Assembly: GCA_037389465.1 (NCBI GenBank)
Contig: JAZARR010000297.1
Location: 620,001 to 684,000, forward strand
Direction of reading: 5' to 3'
Length of the DNA: 64,000 bases
Source of the DNA: Baylisascaris procyonis
Lineage: Eukaryota > Nematoda > Chromadorea > Rhabditida > Ascarididae
This document shows positions 15,501 through 30,500 of the stretch, piece after piece. The notes under the pieces are model-generated. The model did no database searches and was not told the DNA's origin. It saw nothing but the letters and a program-made list of their open reading frames with translations. The position numbers were made by a program, and so were the translations under genes. Every line of letters starts with the position of its first letter. Positions within the stretch are counted from its first letter, which is position 1.

Positions 15501-18500
15501 CTCATAAACGCACCTGTACACCTGCATTAAATCTTGCCATTTTACTGAGAACTTAATTCACATACCTGCTTTAATTTCACGGCAATATCAGCACTTGCAT
15601 AGTGCTCTTTTGCAATCATCTGTTGACCACGTTGTGCAAGTCGAGTAAACTCAGGTTCACGTGCTTCAATTTCAGCCTGAAATATGCACCTCATTTCACA
15701 ACGCACTTGACCTATATTTTTGTCAAGTGCAACAACAACAAAAACACAACGCGCTTAACTAAGGAAAAACAGCAATCAAATAACAGCACTAGTGATTACC
15801 ACCGCAACCTACTTAACAGTGATTATCACTAAAATTTACTTACTATTATAGCATAATGCAAATAATATAGTGCATAAACGAGTAGCACATCTCAATCTCC
15901 ATTCTTCACTTTTATTTCGATGGGGGCGTTTTCATAAAATTATTTTAAAAAATTTCGTTACGTTTTTATTTTCGGCTAAAATCTGAAGATAGCGTTTTTT
16001 ACGAGAGATCTGGTTCATCGTCTGTTGCTTCCTCTCTCGAATCCACATTTCCTTAACCCTCCTTTTTAAAGAAGCATATCTCTTCCAACAGCGCTCTCTA
16101 ACAGGTGCTCTATTCCTAGATAAACCTTCATTGCGGTGCAATATATTTACATCGAATTCCCTTCTCTTCTCGCTTAAATTCCGTACCATAGGGCCGAATG
16201 CTGAATATATTAGCTAATATCGTTTTGCAACTTGAGCAGCTTATTTTATTGCCACCCTTTAACTGTTTGATATCAAACTGCTCTTTTTTGCACTTTTTGT
16301 ATTTGCATATCTAGACAAAAAGGGATCAACGGATCATCGCTCATAAGCAGAGGGAGACTTAAGGAAAGTCGATTCTAAAGATAAATAAGCACACAACCAA
16401 TGAACCATAAATTGGAATAAAATCATTAATATAGACGATTTCAGAAGAAAGCTATATTCATATTCTTAAGTAAAAACCGTTTATGTCGCAAAATGCAAAT
16501 TTCTCTCGTAAAATTTTGTGAAAAATTAGTACTCATGATGAAAATAAATAAAATTTAACATTAAATTGCAAAAAGCGACAATAAACTGTAATTACTCATT
16601 AGAGGAGGCAATAATTTCAATCAAGCATCTCACGCATACAAAATAGCAAAATAAAAATTTAATCAAAAAGCGAAATTTCGCACAAAAAAAAAAAAAACGA
16701 TCGGATGGAGAATAGAGAATATGCCCGGTAGTGATTTTATAGAAAATATACGATCAATCTCAATTAATTACACAACTTACTCACCCTGTTGATATCAGGT
16801 GTCGATTCGGATCGCTACAACAATAATAATACCAAAACTTTAAGTTATTCAACTCTTTATAAGAATGCAACCCACGAAATTGAATGCACAATTTCCTCGA
16901 AATTTATTACATGGTAGTCACAACTATGTGAAGAAATGAAATGAAACATTCCTATAGAATAAGATCAATTCGCGTTACATATAAACCGATAAAAAACTCT
17001 TCGTCGGAATTTGACTTACTGATCTCGTGGCCACAATCTCCTCCTTTGATCTCAACCTCCCAAACTAGCACGAAAAAGTTTGCTGTTTGCAGAAGAAATA
17101 AATATAAGAAGCACTGATTTTATTAAAGCAAAAAGAATGTTTGATTAAACTTCTTTGCCCACTGATAAGTAATAAAAAAGCTAAGCAGATGAGAAAAGGA
17201 AGGTAAGTCGCGCAGATGTGCACCTGATAAGGTAAGGTGATACGCTATGATACGACGGTGCTTCATTACGGTGAAGCATACTTAAGCACGAGGGACTGTA
17301 GACTGAACGACGTGGGCCGAATGGAATAAGGCAAGGCAGACGGAGTCTTGCACACTTATACGCAACGTTAGCGTACCAAAATGTAGCGATCAGAGATCTG
17401 AAGTATATCAAACCAAATACTAAAAAAGCAGAACGGACCTGAAGTCGAAGATGTTCCTTTTGTAGCCATTCGGCTCCTTGTAGATCATGGATCGCCTGTT
17501 CACTTTGCATATCGGTTATTACGATCTCTGTCCATGCTATCAAATCACGCGCCTGAAAAGCAATTTATTCGTAAAGATTATGATAATCCTTTCGATAAAA
17601 GATACGCACCTCCGCCCCCTTTCTCCTCCACCTTTGGAGGGTGCAAACCCTCCAACTACACAGAATTTCAAACAGCATCACTTACTGCCAGTTAATTTGT
17701 AACCCATATTTTCCATTTAAGATTATTACATAACAAAATCACAATATTAATCAAAAAGATAAAACAGTTCAAATGCGAATAAAAGATCCTTCTCAATAAA
17801 ATCCTTCACTTGCATAAAAATGTGCCACAAGTTTCATCATCTACCAACAAAACTCCTCTCTTCCAAGCCATTTTAAACAGTCGATTCCGAAGCGTTTCCA
17901 GGGACCGATCAATGGTACAAATCGATATATCCCCATTCTAAATCACTGATATTCGACAATCACAAAAATATTTCACTAAAAGCCTTACTTACACATTTCT
18001 ATGCAAAATTCTCGTAGGATGAATTACAAAGGTAAATCTCCCAATGCAGCTTTTCCTTCGAAGCTACAACAAAGTCAATATTAATACTCCCTATCACAAA
18101 TACGTCAAAATAAATCGACTGCCTTCATTCAAAACGAATTAAGCAAAATAAATTTAAAAATTTGCATACATTGACGTAGAATCTCTGCAAGTCATAAGCA
18201 GCTTTTAGCATATCTCGTCGGCAGACAGTCGCATCTTGAAGATCTTGCCATGCCTCAGCCAATGCCGCTTGTTGTGCGGTTATATGCTCGGCATTTCCAC
18301 CTGGATAGGCGGCTTTCAAACGTGCACTTTCTTCCAATAACTCCTTCAATACAACAATGAATTAACGATGGTACTGCGGGATTATCTCCACCGTTTCCTC
18401 TCCCAACCCTTTCCTTCCCATTTTAATATTCCAAAATTAAATTCACAACAAGAAAAGTTACAAATAGCAACGATATAAGAAAAAACCAACAGCCTTACCC

Positions 18501-21500
18501 AGTATAGTACGAAAATGAACTATATCACAATATCAGCATATATGCTTTCAAATTATTTGCTAGCAAAAACAAAGGATTCTTCAAACCTCTTTAGAATCGA
18601 CAGCGGTCGATATAAGCAATAGTATCATCAAAGACACGACCTTATTAATACAAAACCATTCGACTAAATTTATTAAATAGCATTTAAAATGTGACAGATA
18701 TTCCCCGTCCACCTGTCTCGTTTCGTATTCAAATCCCACCTGCATAAATCACTCTCACCTGTAATTGTTGTTCCATGGCAGTAAGTTGATGTTCGAATGC
18801 CTCGTGTTTAAGCCATAATGAGTGCACTTGTTTGATATCTTTGCCAAGTTCGGATGGAATAGAAGCATGTTTCTCGGCAATCCTCTCTTGATTCTCGGCC
18901 ACATCTCTATTGAATCGATGCAACTCTTCGGCAGCATCTAATTTCTGATCACGACTTTCGATATAATCAAGCAATAATGTCCATACCGACCTAAAACTCA
19001 TCAAATCACCTGATGAACAAGGAAGAAGGATATGTTCATAAAACAAGGCAATACACATACGGAATACAGGCAGAAACCTATGATCCTGGAGCCAACTTTT
19101 CAACGAAATTCTGCTCCGGAGCCATCTCCCCAATAAATTTATCCTTACTCTTTATCCAGAATTAACCTGGTCCATGAAGAGTGCATTTTAGAATGACCTT
19201 TTTTCATAAAACTTCAGAACGTCAGAACACATTTCACAGAGCAAGGAAGAATGCTCGACAGGTGGGTATATTCCAATCAAATAACATAACTGAATCTCCC
19301 AACGAATCTAATTTCCCTAATAATAAGACCGACCACCCAACATGAATAATAAGCTCGAATCTTCAAAAACATAACGTGTTACCAGAGATATCCAATACAC
19401 CCGATAATTATGAAAAAGTTATTAGTGAATTCACGCGAAACAGTCAAAACCAACAGTTTAAAAACGCATCCATCCAAGATATAGAAAAGCGCGCCAAATA
19501 AACTGGCACATTATGTGCTTTCCATTCTAACTACATTAGTAGCAAACAATAAAACAAAAGCGATAACTTATCAGCATAACAACTGCCAATATTCATTATG
19601 AGTGTATCCATCTATAAGCTGATTGATTTACATAATTAATAACAGTTCATTCAACGACTGCTCATATCGTATCGCTCAATAACGGAAATGGATTGATGCT
19701 AATCAAATGGGTCCCCCTTAATTTGCATAATTTTTCACACGTCTTAGTAGTACATCCACAGTTGATCTCATCACAGATAACCACAATTCTTCCGTTAGAA
19801 AAATCTGCAAACAAATTTTTTTTTGCCACTTTAAAGTGCCTGTAATATCGATTCATATTAATGAGTCAATCTGAATCCCGCCATTGGATCGTTCGAAAGA
19901 CCGTACTAATCGAAATACGCTGGATGCACTACACATCTCTACTATAAATTCATTATTTCCCCGCCCGAAACTATGGAACACCTGGATCACATTTACATAT
20001 ATAAATAACTATCGCATAATGTATAAATAAAGAAAACAACAAAATTTTCACAAACGAACATAAAAAACGAACAATAAATAGAAAAAACGCTGAATGAAAA
20101 AGAGATTCCAGATGTTGGTTCTTACCTGAGTTTCTCTTGCCTCTTGAGAATCTCTCTCGCAAATGGAGGGCTTTTCTTCAGAAGTGAATTGGCGGCTGCT
20201 TCACAATGAACAAATCGCTCGCTACCAGTTTTAACGCTTTGTTTGAAGTCCTCGAAACGATTTTGCAGCTCCTTAAAGAAGAAAATGAATATTTATGGAG
20301 TTGTAGAAATGATTCAAATAGTGCTTCCAAGTGTTCATTAGGATGAATTCGTTAAGAAATCAATAAATTCATAAAAAATTGATAAATTCGTAAAAAATCG
20401 ATAAATTCACAAAAAATCAATAAGTCTATAAACACAAGGTAGAAAAGACGCAACATACGAATCATACATAAATTAGGTGAGAGAATCATAGGAATCATTC
20501 CAAGGTATTTTTCGCGTTTTATCTTGTTTCGGAGATCTCAGTAATCCCTCTCCCTCCTTCCCACCTCCCAAACCATAACTCCACAGGTAAAACCCCAAGT
20601 GCTTTAATCTATTTCTGCAATTGTATCTGAGAGTAGATGATTCATTAATTTCCCTTTTTACATCACAACCTTGTAACAATGCTAATACTATATTATATAT
20701 CAAAACACAGTAACGCCTATATGATAGATATTAACACTGCACCATCAAGACTTAATATTAGTCTAATTATACTCCACCTACATTTTAATCCCCATACAAT
20801 TTATAAAATCAAATCTCTAATAAATGAAAGCACCTCAATATATAACTACGAATATTGAGTGATATAAATAAACCTTGAGATGCTCGTAATCTTGTCCATA
20901 ATCTTCACTCATAGCGATTTGAAGTTGCTCATTGATCCACAGTTCGAGCTCTTGACTCTCTCTCAAGTACTGATAGAGATGAACTGCATTCTCGAGTTGT
21001 TTTCTTCGTTCTTCGGCCATTTTCCATAGTGCATCGAATTCTTTCTCCAATTCCAGTTGACGATTCTCAAATCGTTCACCTCCGGAACGTACAGATTTTT
21101 TCAACTCGGCACATTTCATTGCCAATTTCTCAAGCCATTGCCTATAAATTTCGTCGAATGAAAATATGAAATTAAACTGATAAACAATAACATCGCAAAT
21201 TAATATTCCATTTAAGAAATTAAAAAAAAAAACAAAAGAATAAAGAACAAACTATTTAGGTAAAAGATTTATATCACTGCATATTACCTATATGTATTCA
21301 TATCCGCTTGTAGAGCTTTATGTTTTGCAAGTAGTTTCTGTGCAGCATCTTCGTCCTTTCCATAATCCTCCGATGAGAGTGCCGGTCTTTTCTCATTCAT
21401 CCACGATTCCACCTTGAAAGAGATAAAATTTCATGATAAAAAATTTTTTCTTCTCCAACCTCCCTAATAATATCAAAATGCAGCAAATAAAAGCAAATAA

Positions 21501-24500
21501 GCCCTAATGTTTATTTTAAGTAACTTATGATGTACCAAATAAGAAAAGGAAACGAGACCCACCTCAGCTGCATCGAAGAGATATTGCTCTTCCTTAAGTG
21601 CCCACTCCAGCAAATTCCTCCTCTTACGAACCAGCTGACCCAAATGTGACCAGGCACCTGCCAGCTGGAAACGAAATAGAATCTTATAAAAACACTCAGA
21701 TTGGTCCAGTGGGAAAATAGACGGCTCGCAAACAATGGAAAACAGTCGATCGCAGTTGAAGAACAAAATCGGATCCGATCGGGAATCACTGTAACGGGGG
21801 AGGTTAAAGCAACAACAAAAATGTGAACTGCCTTTCAGCCGTTAAAATGGCAACTTTACTGACCAATTTGAAAATGACTGCGAGAATACGATAATACTAA
21901 CAGAAGATTCTAATCACTACAAACAAACATAAACATAGATAAACAAAATATAAATAAATATATTCGCCTATTTATCAATTTACTATCCAAGTAGTAAAAT
22001 CAATACACTACTATATATTCGAGATTGAAATACCTGTTCACACTTGGCTTTAATCTGATCGTGTGCATAATGTTTCTCTTTGATGAGATCTTCACCTCGT
22101 TTCAGCGTCGCCTTTATATGTGGAAGTCTTGAATTTACTTCGCTCTGCAAGAAAATCATATGCTACGTCGATATGCTATGTGCTGCACAAATAGTATAAA
22201 AGATAACGATGCAGATCATCGTATCACCTATGCATCCCATCAGTAAGACAATGGGCGCAGTTCCATCGAAGCAAAACTAGAGCAACGATTCTCATTCAAA
22301 TAAATAAACAGAATGTGCGACAATATATCTAAATAAAAAAAAACTAAGATCTCAATAAAACTTTCTAAAATTTATCTCGATAGCTTCAGTCCACAATCAC
22401 TGCATATGCTTTGGAGGTTATGCCCACCCTCCCTCCCCAACATCCTAAATATAGCGCGGGTATAATATGCTAAAACAAGCTCTATAAACAACATCCAATA
22501 GAAAAATATGCATCAGCACGAGTACAGAAATGACAACAACCTCGAGTTGTTCGTGCTTCTTTTGCATATTGGTTGCTTCGGTTAGTGAACGTCCCGTATC
22601 CTCAGATGCAGCAATCGGAACCTTCTCCGCGATCCATTGCATCTCACAATCGACGTCAAACGATAGCTTATGCCACTTCTGACTTTCTTCTAGTGCTGCA
22701 CGACGCAATCTCGCAGGCTCTTTTAGCGATTCAAATCTGCATATATGCCAGACTTTCAATAGCTGTCAAACTACAATTCGTCGATTTTACCGAACCGTTT
22801 AAACCTATCTAAGCGCACGGCTATCATTCGACGGATCCGATCCGTTAGCTTGGTGAATCATCTTTGCACTAGCAAATCAGAATCATTTTTGCCTTTGCCC
22901 TAGCAAACTCTATAAATGATGGAGACTGCGTTTATAAAATCCGGACTACCTTGCAAATAGAAAACAACCGATCTATGACGCAGTGAAAATGCACAGCATA
23001 AAATAGCCTAAAGTGACATCGTCTAGCTATATACGAACCAAATGAAATGACGTCATCGCAGACGAAACCAGTCAAAGTCAAAATTTCATTTTTGATGTCA
23101 GCTCAATTTTAAATGATGTCTTTTCCCCTCAACCAATATAATGACCACTAAAGTTAAAGCAACTCAACAATATAAAACGTAATTTAGAACATGGAAGGCC
23201 CCTCTCCCCTCATAGCAAAGCATTCCTCGGAAATTTCATACCCTCTATTTTTTCAAAAAAAAGTTGCTACATTAATATCTCGATGACTAGTTGAATAATG
23301 CCCACCTATCGGTGAGTTTCTTGATGGCAGCTTTGATCGATGGTGCATCGAAGTGGCCTTCTTTGACCAATGCGTCACCTCTATCGGTGATCTCCTTTAT
23401 TCGCTTGTCAAATACTGACATTTCCTTCTCAACAAGACCATGCTTCTGTAGCAGATCCTTCACACCGCGCAGATCCGAACCTGAAACTACCGTTCATTAC
23501 AGTGACATTCACAAATACACAAAGCATTCGATTTCATGTTGCAAGAACAGTGCTATACGTGGTATCTACAGAAATGAAATTACGCTCCAAGATCAAATCC
23601 CCCATATCCCACTAGTGCCCATAAGACGAAAACCTTCAAATATCTAAAGACGCATAAAATTATTGATTCATAACCACTATCGTATAAAAATTTGACTAAA
23701 TACACAAAAATTGGCTCCACGGCAAATGATAGCAAAAAGAATGTAATATTTAACACCTAGTCAACCTAACAAGTACTTTACCAAGGTCTTTCGATTGCAG
23801 AGCATTCTGTATATCGTCAAGTTTAAGATGCGCATCATCTAGCGATCGGTTGAGCCCCTTCTGAGCATCGGCTTGCCTCAAACGTTCTCCCTTTGCCTCG
23901 GCTGCTTTGCATAGCTCGGACCATTCGCGGTTCACTCCATCCAATAAGCGCTTTATTGAGGGTGACTCGTAATGTTGCTGTGCTATCAATGCGTTGCCAT
24001 CCTTAAAATAGATGCATTACGACAACTTTAATGAAGCGCTGCACCTTCATAGCTCAGATGCGAATTCTACAGCAGATCAAACTCGATCGCCGAAATATTT
24101 AAAAAAAAAAAACTGGCTGGAATATCTCAATAATCCAAGTACTGTACATAGCCACCACCCATCGCAGTGCCAGTGTCCTCAGCGAATTGAAACTAAACAT
24201 AAATCACGTCATACAAAAAATATCTTTTTGGAAACTTTCAATAAAATCAATGAAATTTTCTTATCACTGCATTTTTGACTATCTCGTCCCATGACTTATT
24301 TAATATATTGGTTGCAGCACTGAAATTAGAGCGACCCATCAAAGCGGAATATTCAAGTATTCAAGCGAAACCCTCCTCTCATTCAATCTAGAAATAAACA
24401 AAACAAAAACCTTAAATGAAATCACCCCCTCCTACCCTTCCACCTCTCAATAATCCCTCTTTGAAATCTAAATAAGATAAAATAATCCCATACCGACGAA

Positions 24501-27500
24501 TCTGGTTTCTTTGTAAAACCTCGTCCACAACAAATCTCGAAAAAAAGAGCTTATATGCATGAAAATAATCCCATCGCAGCAATCTTTTCGACACGATGAG
24601 GAAATTAGAACCCCTGGGTTTATTGAAGACTACACGGTAAATGTAATCGCCGACGACGATATTGATGTGATCAGTTCGCTACTGGTGTAAACATGGAATG
24701 AAAAAATAATGACATGCAAACCTTGTTGACTTGTTCCAAACGGGCGGTATTTGCTTTGAGTTCAGCCTCGAAAGCTGAATGCTTTAAAAGTTTCATTGCT
24801 ATTGATGCAGCATCCTTGTGTGCGTTATCGGTTGCAATCTTAAACTGCATCATTTAAATGATTCTCCCTCATTCGTTCGTTTCAAACTCAGTAATGTTTT
24901 ACATTTTATAGTCTTATCGAAGACAGTGGCCAGGATTGCAGCTCGCAAATGGGTAACAAATGAACTTTTTCTTTCCCACTAAAGTCTATTTGAGTTTTAG
25001 GAAGAGAGGAATTTCTTCCCTCCTTGGTTACGATGCACACAGCTTTATATGGACAAGCTATTAAAAAAATGCACAGATAGAACATACAAGTGGTCCATGC
25101 ACTCTTTACCTTTGTCTCCTTCCCCTCCTCTCTAGATGATATACTTTCCACTCTGAACTAATCGGTTCATTTCACAGACGTCTACAGCATCTGGCAAATG
25201 AATATTGAATATGATTAGACAGACTATAACGATGTCTGAAATGATTATCGTAAATAGATGCAAATGAAGCAAGCAGCTCTGGCACTGATGCAATCACCGA
25301 CTTTTTGAGATGATTCGCTAATCCCCCCCCCCTTCCCCTCTCTCTTCACAAAATACCCTACAACGTAGCACTTATTTCCTCCACGTCCTGACACTACAAT
25401 AACAGTGCAGGAACACCAATATGCCGTCAACTAATTTCATTTTGTAGAATCTTTCAACATTCTTCTCATTTAAATTCGAAAATAAAACTGACCTTCTTCT
25501 TCTCAGCAATCCATTGCGAGAGCTCTTGAATGTTTCTTCGAAGATTCTGATAGACCAACGATGCTTCAAGTTGTGCACGACGTTTGCCTGCCGCTTTATG
25601 AACAGCAGCACGTCTTGCTAATACATCATCCTTGCGCTGAAAGAATCCTTTCTTTATTTAATGATCCATCAATTACAAATCTATATATTCTATACAAACT
25701 TCCTCAAATGCGCATACAACAAATAATTCTTCGAAATTATGAGTCCAAAGAGAGCATGTACTATGCATGAGTACTCGTTATTGGTTGCAATAGCTGCATA
25801 TATAAAAACAAATTAACAATAATTAAATATTACTTATGCAAATGTGTTTATAATAGCAACGCAGTGTGCAATTTTGTTGCTAATTTAAAACATACTTTTG
25901 AAATGGAAAATTCTGCATAGTAATTAAGATCAATATTCACACCAATGATAACCCAACAAAGCATCTCGGAACATCGATAGGGACGCATAAAATAGAAAAA
26001 ACAAAAGATTAGCACACCTGTTGGATGAATGGTGATTCACTATGACCAGCCTGAACGAGCTGATCGGCACTTTTCGCAAACGCCCTTAGACGATCCTCTT
26101 GCGCTCTCAATTTTGCTTCAAAATCACCATGACGCTTCAATAGATTCTCGACAGATTCCACCGAATCCTGCAAAAATTTCAAATCAGTGACACACCCACC
26201 TTATCTCAGCACAATAAACCCTCTCACTTCAGTTAATAGTGCTTAAATCGCCCATATAACTCTATGGTTGCCATTAAATATAAAAGCCATCAACAATCCT
26301 AAACAATGAAAACCATTGTGGCCACGAATCTTCCTCTCAAGTCATTCTTTGAAGAAGTCAACGAGTTTAGACAATTCAGAAAAAGAAAATACACCAAATT
26401 AAGAGATTCACAAATCCGCTATTATCAGGCAATTAGAACAAATATTACGATATAGCATTGATTACACTCAATCGGCAGTGACAGCCGTCTAATCTGGAAA
26501 TTTTTATTCCAAAGTTGTAATGATTTCAAAATAAATCTACTTTTTGCTAATTTCTTTACGGATTCTTTTATGGATCAGCAATATCCACAAGTTTCTTGAA
26601 TAATCCTCACACGGTTTAAAGGAATGATAGAGCAACAATCACAAAGGTAAAGACCCTATCCTTCACTATCCCTCCTTTCAATCGACGCTCCTGCACAATT
26701 TTGGATGTATAGCTGCTGAATAAGTAATAACATTTCTATAATCGCACTCAGATCGTTGAAGAACATGACACTCACCCCAAGGTTTGTGATCTCGAGGAAT
26801 GCTTCATGACCTTTTGTTGCTGCATCAATGCGCTCGGCCTCAGTGTTTAGCAGTTGGAGGTCAAGCATTTCCTTCAGAAGTTGCTCCTTCTCGGCCCACA
26901 TCGTCATCAACGCTTTTTGTTCCGCATCTAGCCTTCCCAACGTATTGCGAACCTTAGATAGAAAAAATAAACATCCGCTTTAACAACTTGAACTCTCAAA
27001 AGTTTTTCAATACAATATATCGAAGTTGCCCAACTTGGAATATAATGCCTAAGTTTTGAATGCTAACAAAAAATTTTAACCTAAGAAAGACTGCAGAGTA
27101 TTTAAATTCTATTTCCCCACATTTTTGCAGGACGCCTAAGAACATAAACAATTGAGAATATGAACATAATTGCATTAATTATTCAGGATCATGTAATGTA
27201 ATTGCATTATTCAGAATGAAATGTATCGTATCGACGAAATGGCTTACTTAAAGATTATCCGAAAAAAACTGAAACTATCTTACCTTGCATCGAGATTGAT
27301 CGTTTATTGGCCAAGATAAAATTTCAACTAAGAGACGATATCAGCGCAATCCAAAATAATTTATTAACTTCAACACACTTCACCTTATCCAATTGGTGTT
27401 GGATTGTAGAATTGAATAAAACGCACTTAAGGCTTTCATAAACTGGCTTATTTTGTTGTAAATTTTAAGAATAACTCACATAAAATCAAGTTACTTTGTT

Positions 27501-30500
27501 GCAAATTTTACATTCTGTATCTTATCCCGTATCTTTCGTTTTATTTCACATGCAAAAACCTATATATAAACCCTATTCGTTTCACACATAATTAAAATAA
27601 GTGAGGAACGTTAGGAAGAAAAGAAAGAATAACTACAGATGCAAAATATTGCAACTAACAATAAATAATAATGTGATAAATAAATAATAATATGCAAAAC
27701 AGTAATAATATAACAAAAAACCTTAGGCATAAATCAAAGATAAATACAGCATCGTTGAGGTTTTCAAATTTCTTCCTACCGTCTTTCCCTTACGTACTAT
27801 TCAAATGCATTTTCTAGGATCTTATTGAACTTTTCGGCATTTAATATATATATATATATTTGCCGTCATACACACAACTCTGCTAAAAGACATAACAAGA
27901 ATCCTCAGAAACGTTCTCCACCCCCCCCCTCCTCTCATAGCCCTTCCTTCCTATATTCACAAAAGAGACTGTGGATCATAAAATACTAAAATACAGATTG
28001 ATAAGATACCTCATTTAGTGAAGGGTTCTTCTGAAGTAATCGTTTGCCCAAATCACGAACATATTCGAATTCGTATTTCTTCGAGTCAATATCCTCCTTC
28101 AATTCATAGTGTTTCTTGAGTAGATCCTCAGCAGATGCGATATCCACAGGACGTGTCTTATCAGCCAATACATTCTTCGTCTTCTCTATCCATGCTTGTA
28201 GGTTCCTATAACAACTCACATCGAATCCTCCAGCAAACGGATACTTCAAATATTGGGAGGGTATCTAACCTAGATGCTGTATTTATGTTCCAATAAGACG
28301 AAAGCAAAGATAACCCATAGCATAACGGCAACATAAGAATGTCCACTTTTATGAAAGTTTATGAGGCTCTTTCTTAAAAACTTCCACTGACTGGATCGAA
28401 TTACGACATTCAACAGTCCCGTTAATCACTACCCCTCTCCCCTTCCCTCAACTTCAGAAAAAGACTAAGTATATGGAATTACCTTTCTGCAACGAATTAT
28501 AGAAGAACAGATAAATGAAAAATAAAAGAAACTCGTTTGGATAAAATCGAAAAGACTGACTATGAAAGTCAGTAAATTTTTTTTTTATTCCGAAGAAATA
28601 AATATCCCGCCAAAAAAAAGAATATGAAAGATCGAGGCAATGAGATACAGTGAAAACTCACTTGACAGCACCGTCAAACATCTGTTGGCCTTGTGTCTGT
28701 TCGGCCTCTTCGATACGAGCTGCAGCCTTCTGTTTCAGATCGGAATGTAAAGCAACCAGCTGATCGATCATTGCTTCGATCTTTGCTGCCTCTTCCGGAT
28801 GTTCTTTCTTCACCTATAAAAATGCATACAGGTTAATAATGTGACACCACTAACATGACCTCCCTTCACCATAAGGTAGAAATTGTTTCCCCCTTCATTA
28901 CTTCAGGTGGTGGATTCCCCTAAACTACAGGAACCAAACTCTTGAAAAGCAGCATCCTTCTACTTTGTCACGCTTTCTTTGTGGAAAGTAAAACCAAATA
29001 AAATCAACAACTCAAAATAAAATGATGAAAACCATATTTAGATATTCACCTTGTCGGCCAATTCGCGCAGGTATCTGATCTTCTCTTCCAGTGGCTTTAA
29101 GTCTTTTCCAAGATTCTGATATCGTTTTTGCAATGCAGCAACCGCTTTCGGATCGTTTGGATCGACCTTCTGGTCCAGTAGATCAAATTTGTCCGACATC
29201 CATGAGCGTGCATCTTCACATGTCTCATTAAATGCCGCTACACGTTCTGCTTTCTCCTAAAATTTTTTTAGAATTTAATTTCCTTCAATATCAATCACCT
29301 TTTATAAACTTGCACATCACTTTAAGTGGGCGGTCAAGAAACATTCAATGACAACAATCAACCAGTTTAAACAGAAATCCCGAATCCATCTTCTCATAAA
29401 AAACGCGACAGATGACTAGATATTGCAGCACACTACACCCCACTAACATATCAAAATAACAGAAGTGCTTACATTCATTGATATGAGGATAAAAGAGATG
29501 GAAGCAGAGAGGCGAAGGAGGTAGGGGACAAAGATGGGGAAAAGGGCACGGGCCCAAATCAGCAAATACTTTAAACAGGTAAATGTTGGCGCAATTCTTT
29601 GAAAAGACATTAGCCATACCTGCATTTTCTCATCCAAAACATCGAGTACCTTTTAAATCAAACAATTTCTAAAAAAGTATCATAAGCCTTATAAAATACT
29701 TGACATGAAAGTAATGATAAAAATAAGAGCTAACCAAATGTCCGAGTTGTACTCTGCTCAATTCTTGAATTCGTTCCCAGAGCCGATTGACTGCATCACG
29801 ACGTTTTCGAATCTCATTACTATGACTATGTCCTTCATTCATCAATTCTTCGGCCATATTGTTGATTGTTTTCAATTGAGTTTTTCCATTCGTATTGATT
29901 TCACTCTCCAATTTCTAAACAATAACCACATTCATTTTAATTCCAAAAAACATATAAAGTATAAATTCAAAGCGCAAAAAACGGGAACAAGAAATCTGAC
30001 CACTAGTGAGATTGATCAGTAATACTGTAATATTCACTCATGACAATAAGGCCAAGAAGTTCGAGAACTAACGTCTAATATTCACCTATGCCAATAAGAT
30101 CAAGAAGTCGGGAACTAACGTCGAATTTCATTCTGAATGCTTGAACGTTGTCCGATGATGCACTATCGATGAGCATATTCTCAGTGTCGTTTGCCCATGC
30201 TTCGAACTGATCGCATTCACGCAAGAATCTGTACAGTTTGATCATATCGCTGAGTAAGCGTCTTCGTACCTAAAATCAGCGTCATCCACCACTCAATATT
30301 TCACGTTAATAAAGTTTAGCTGACAAAAAAATCAATGCTATCAAAATATAGTGGATTATGCTTGTGTCATCCGTCACTACAATAGTAGCCGATAGCTAGT
30401 AGATGCTAGCGATTGGTCAATCATTTCACTCAATTTCATCGCTTCCATGTTCCAGTCCAAATCTTTTCGATGCTCTATGTGGACCTCCGATGGACACTGG

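Larger units (their letters stand above)
15677..17438. other. intron region between exons 37 and 38 (1.8 kb)
   Basis: Contains the two candidate microexons at 17020 and 16785. An 85-codon open frame at 15932-16189 shows no spectrin or other recognisable signature and is not called. Confidence 0.75.

Noticed and set aside
15932..16189. 85-codon minus-strand frame, Arg/Lys-rich, between sma-1 exons
   Set aside because: No splice context, no known motif, and it lies in an intron whose flanking exons join in exact spectrin register.
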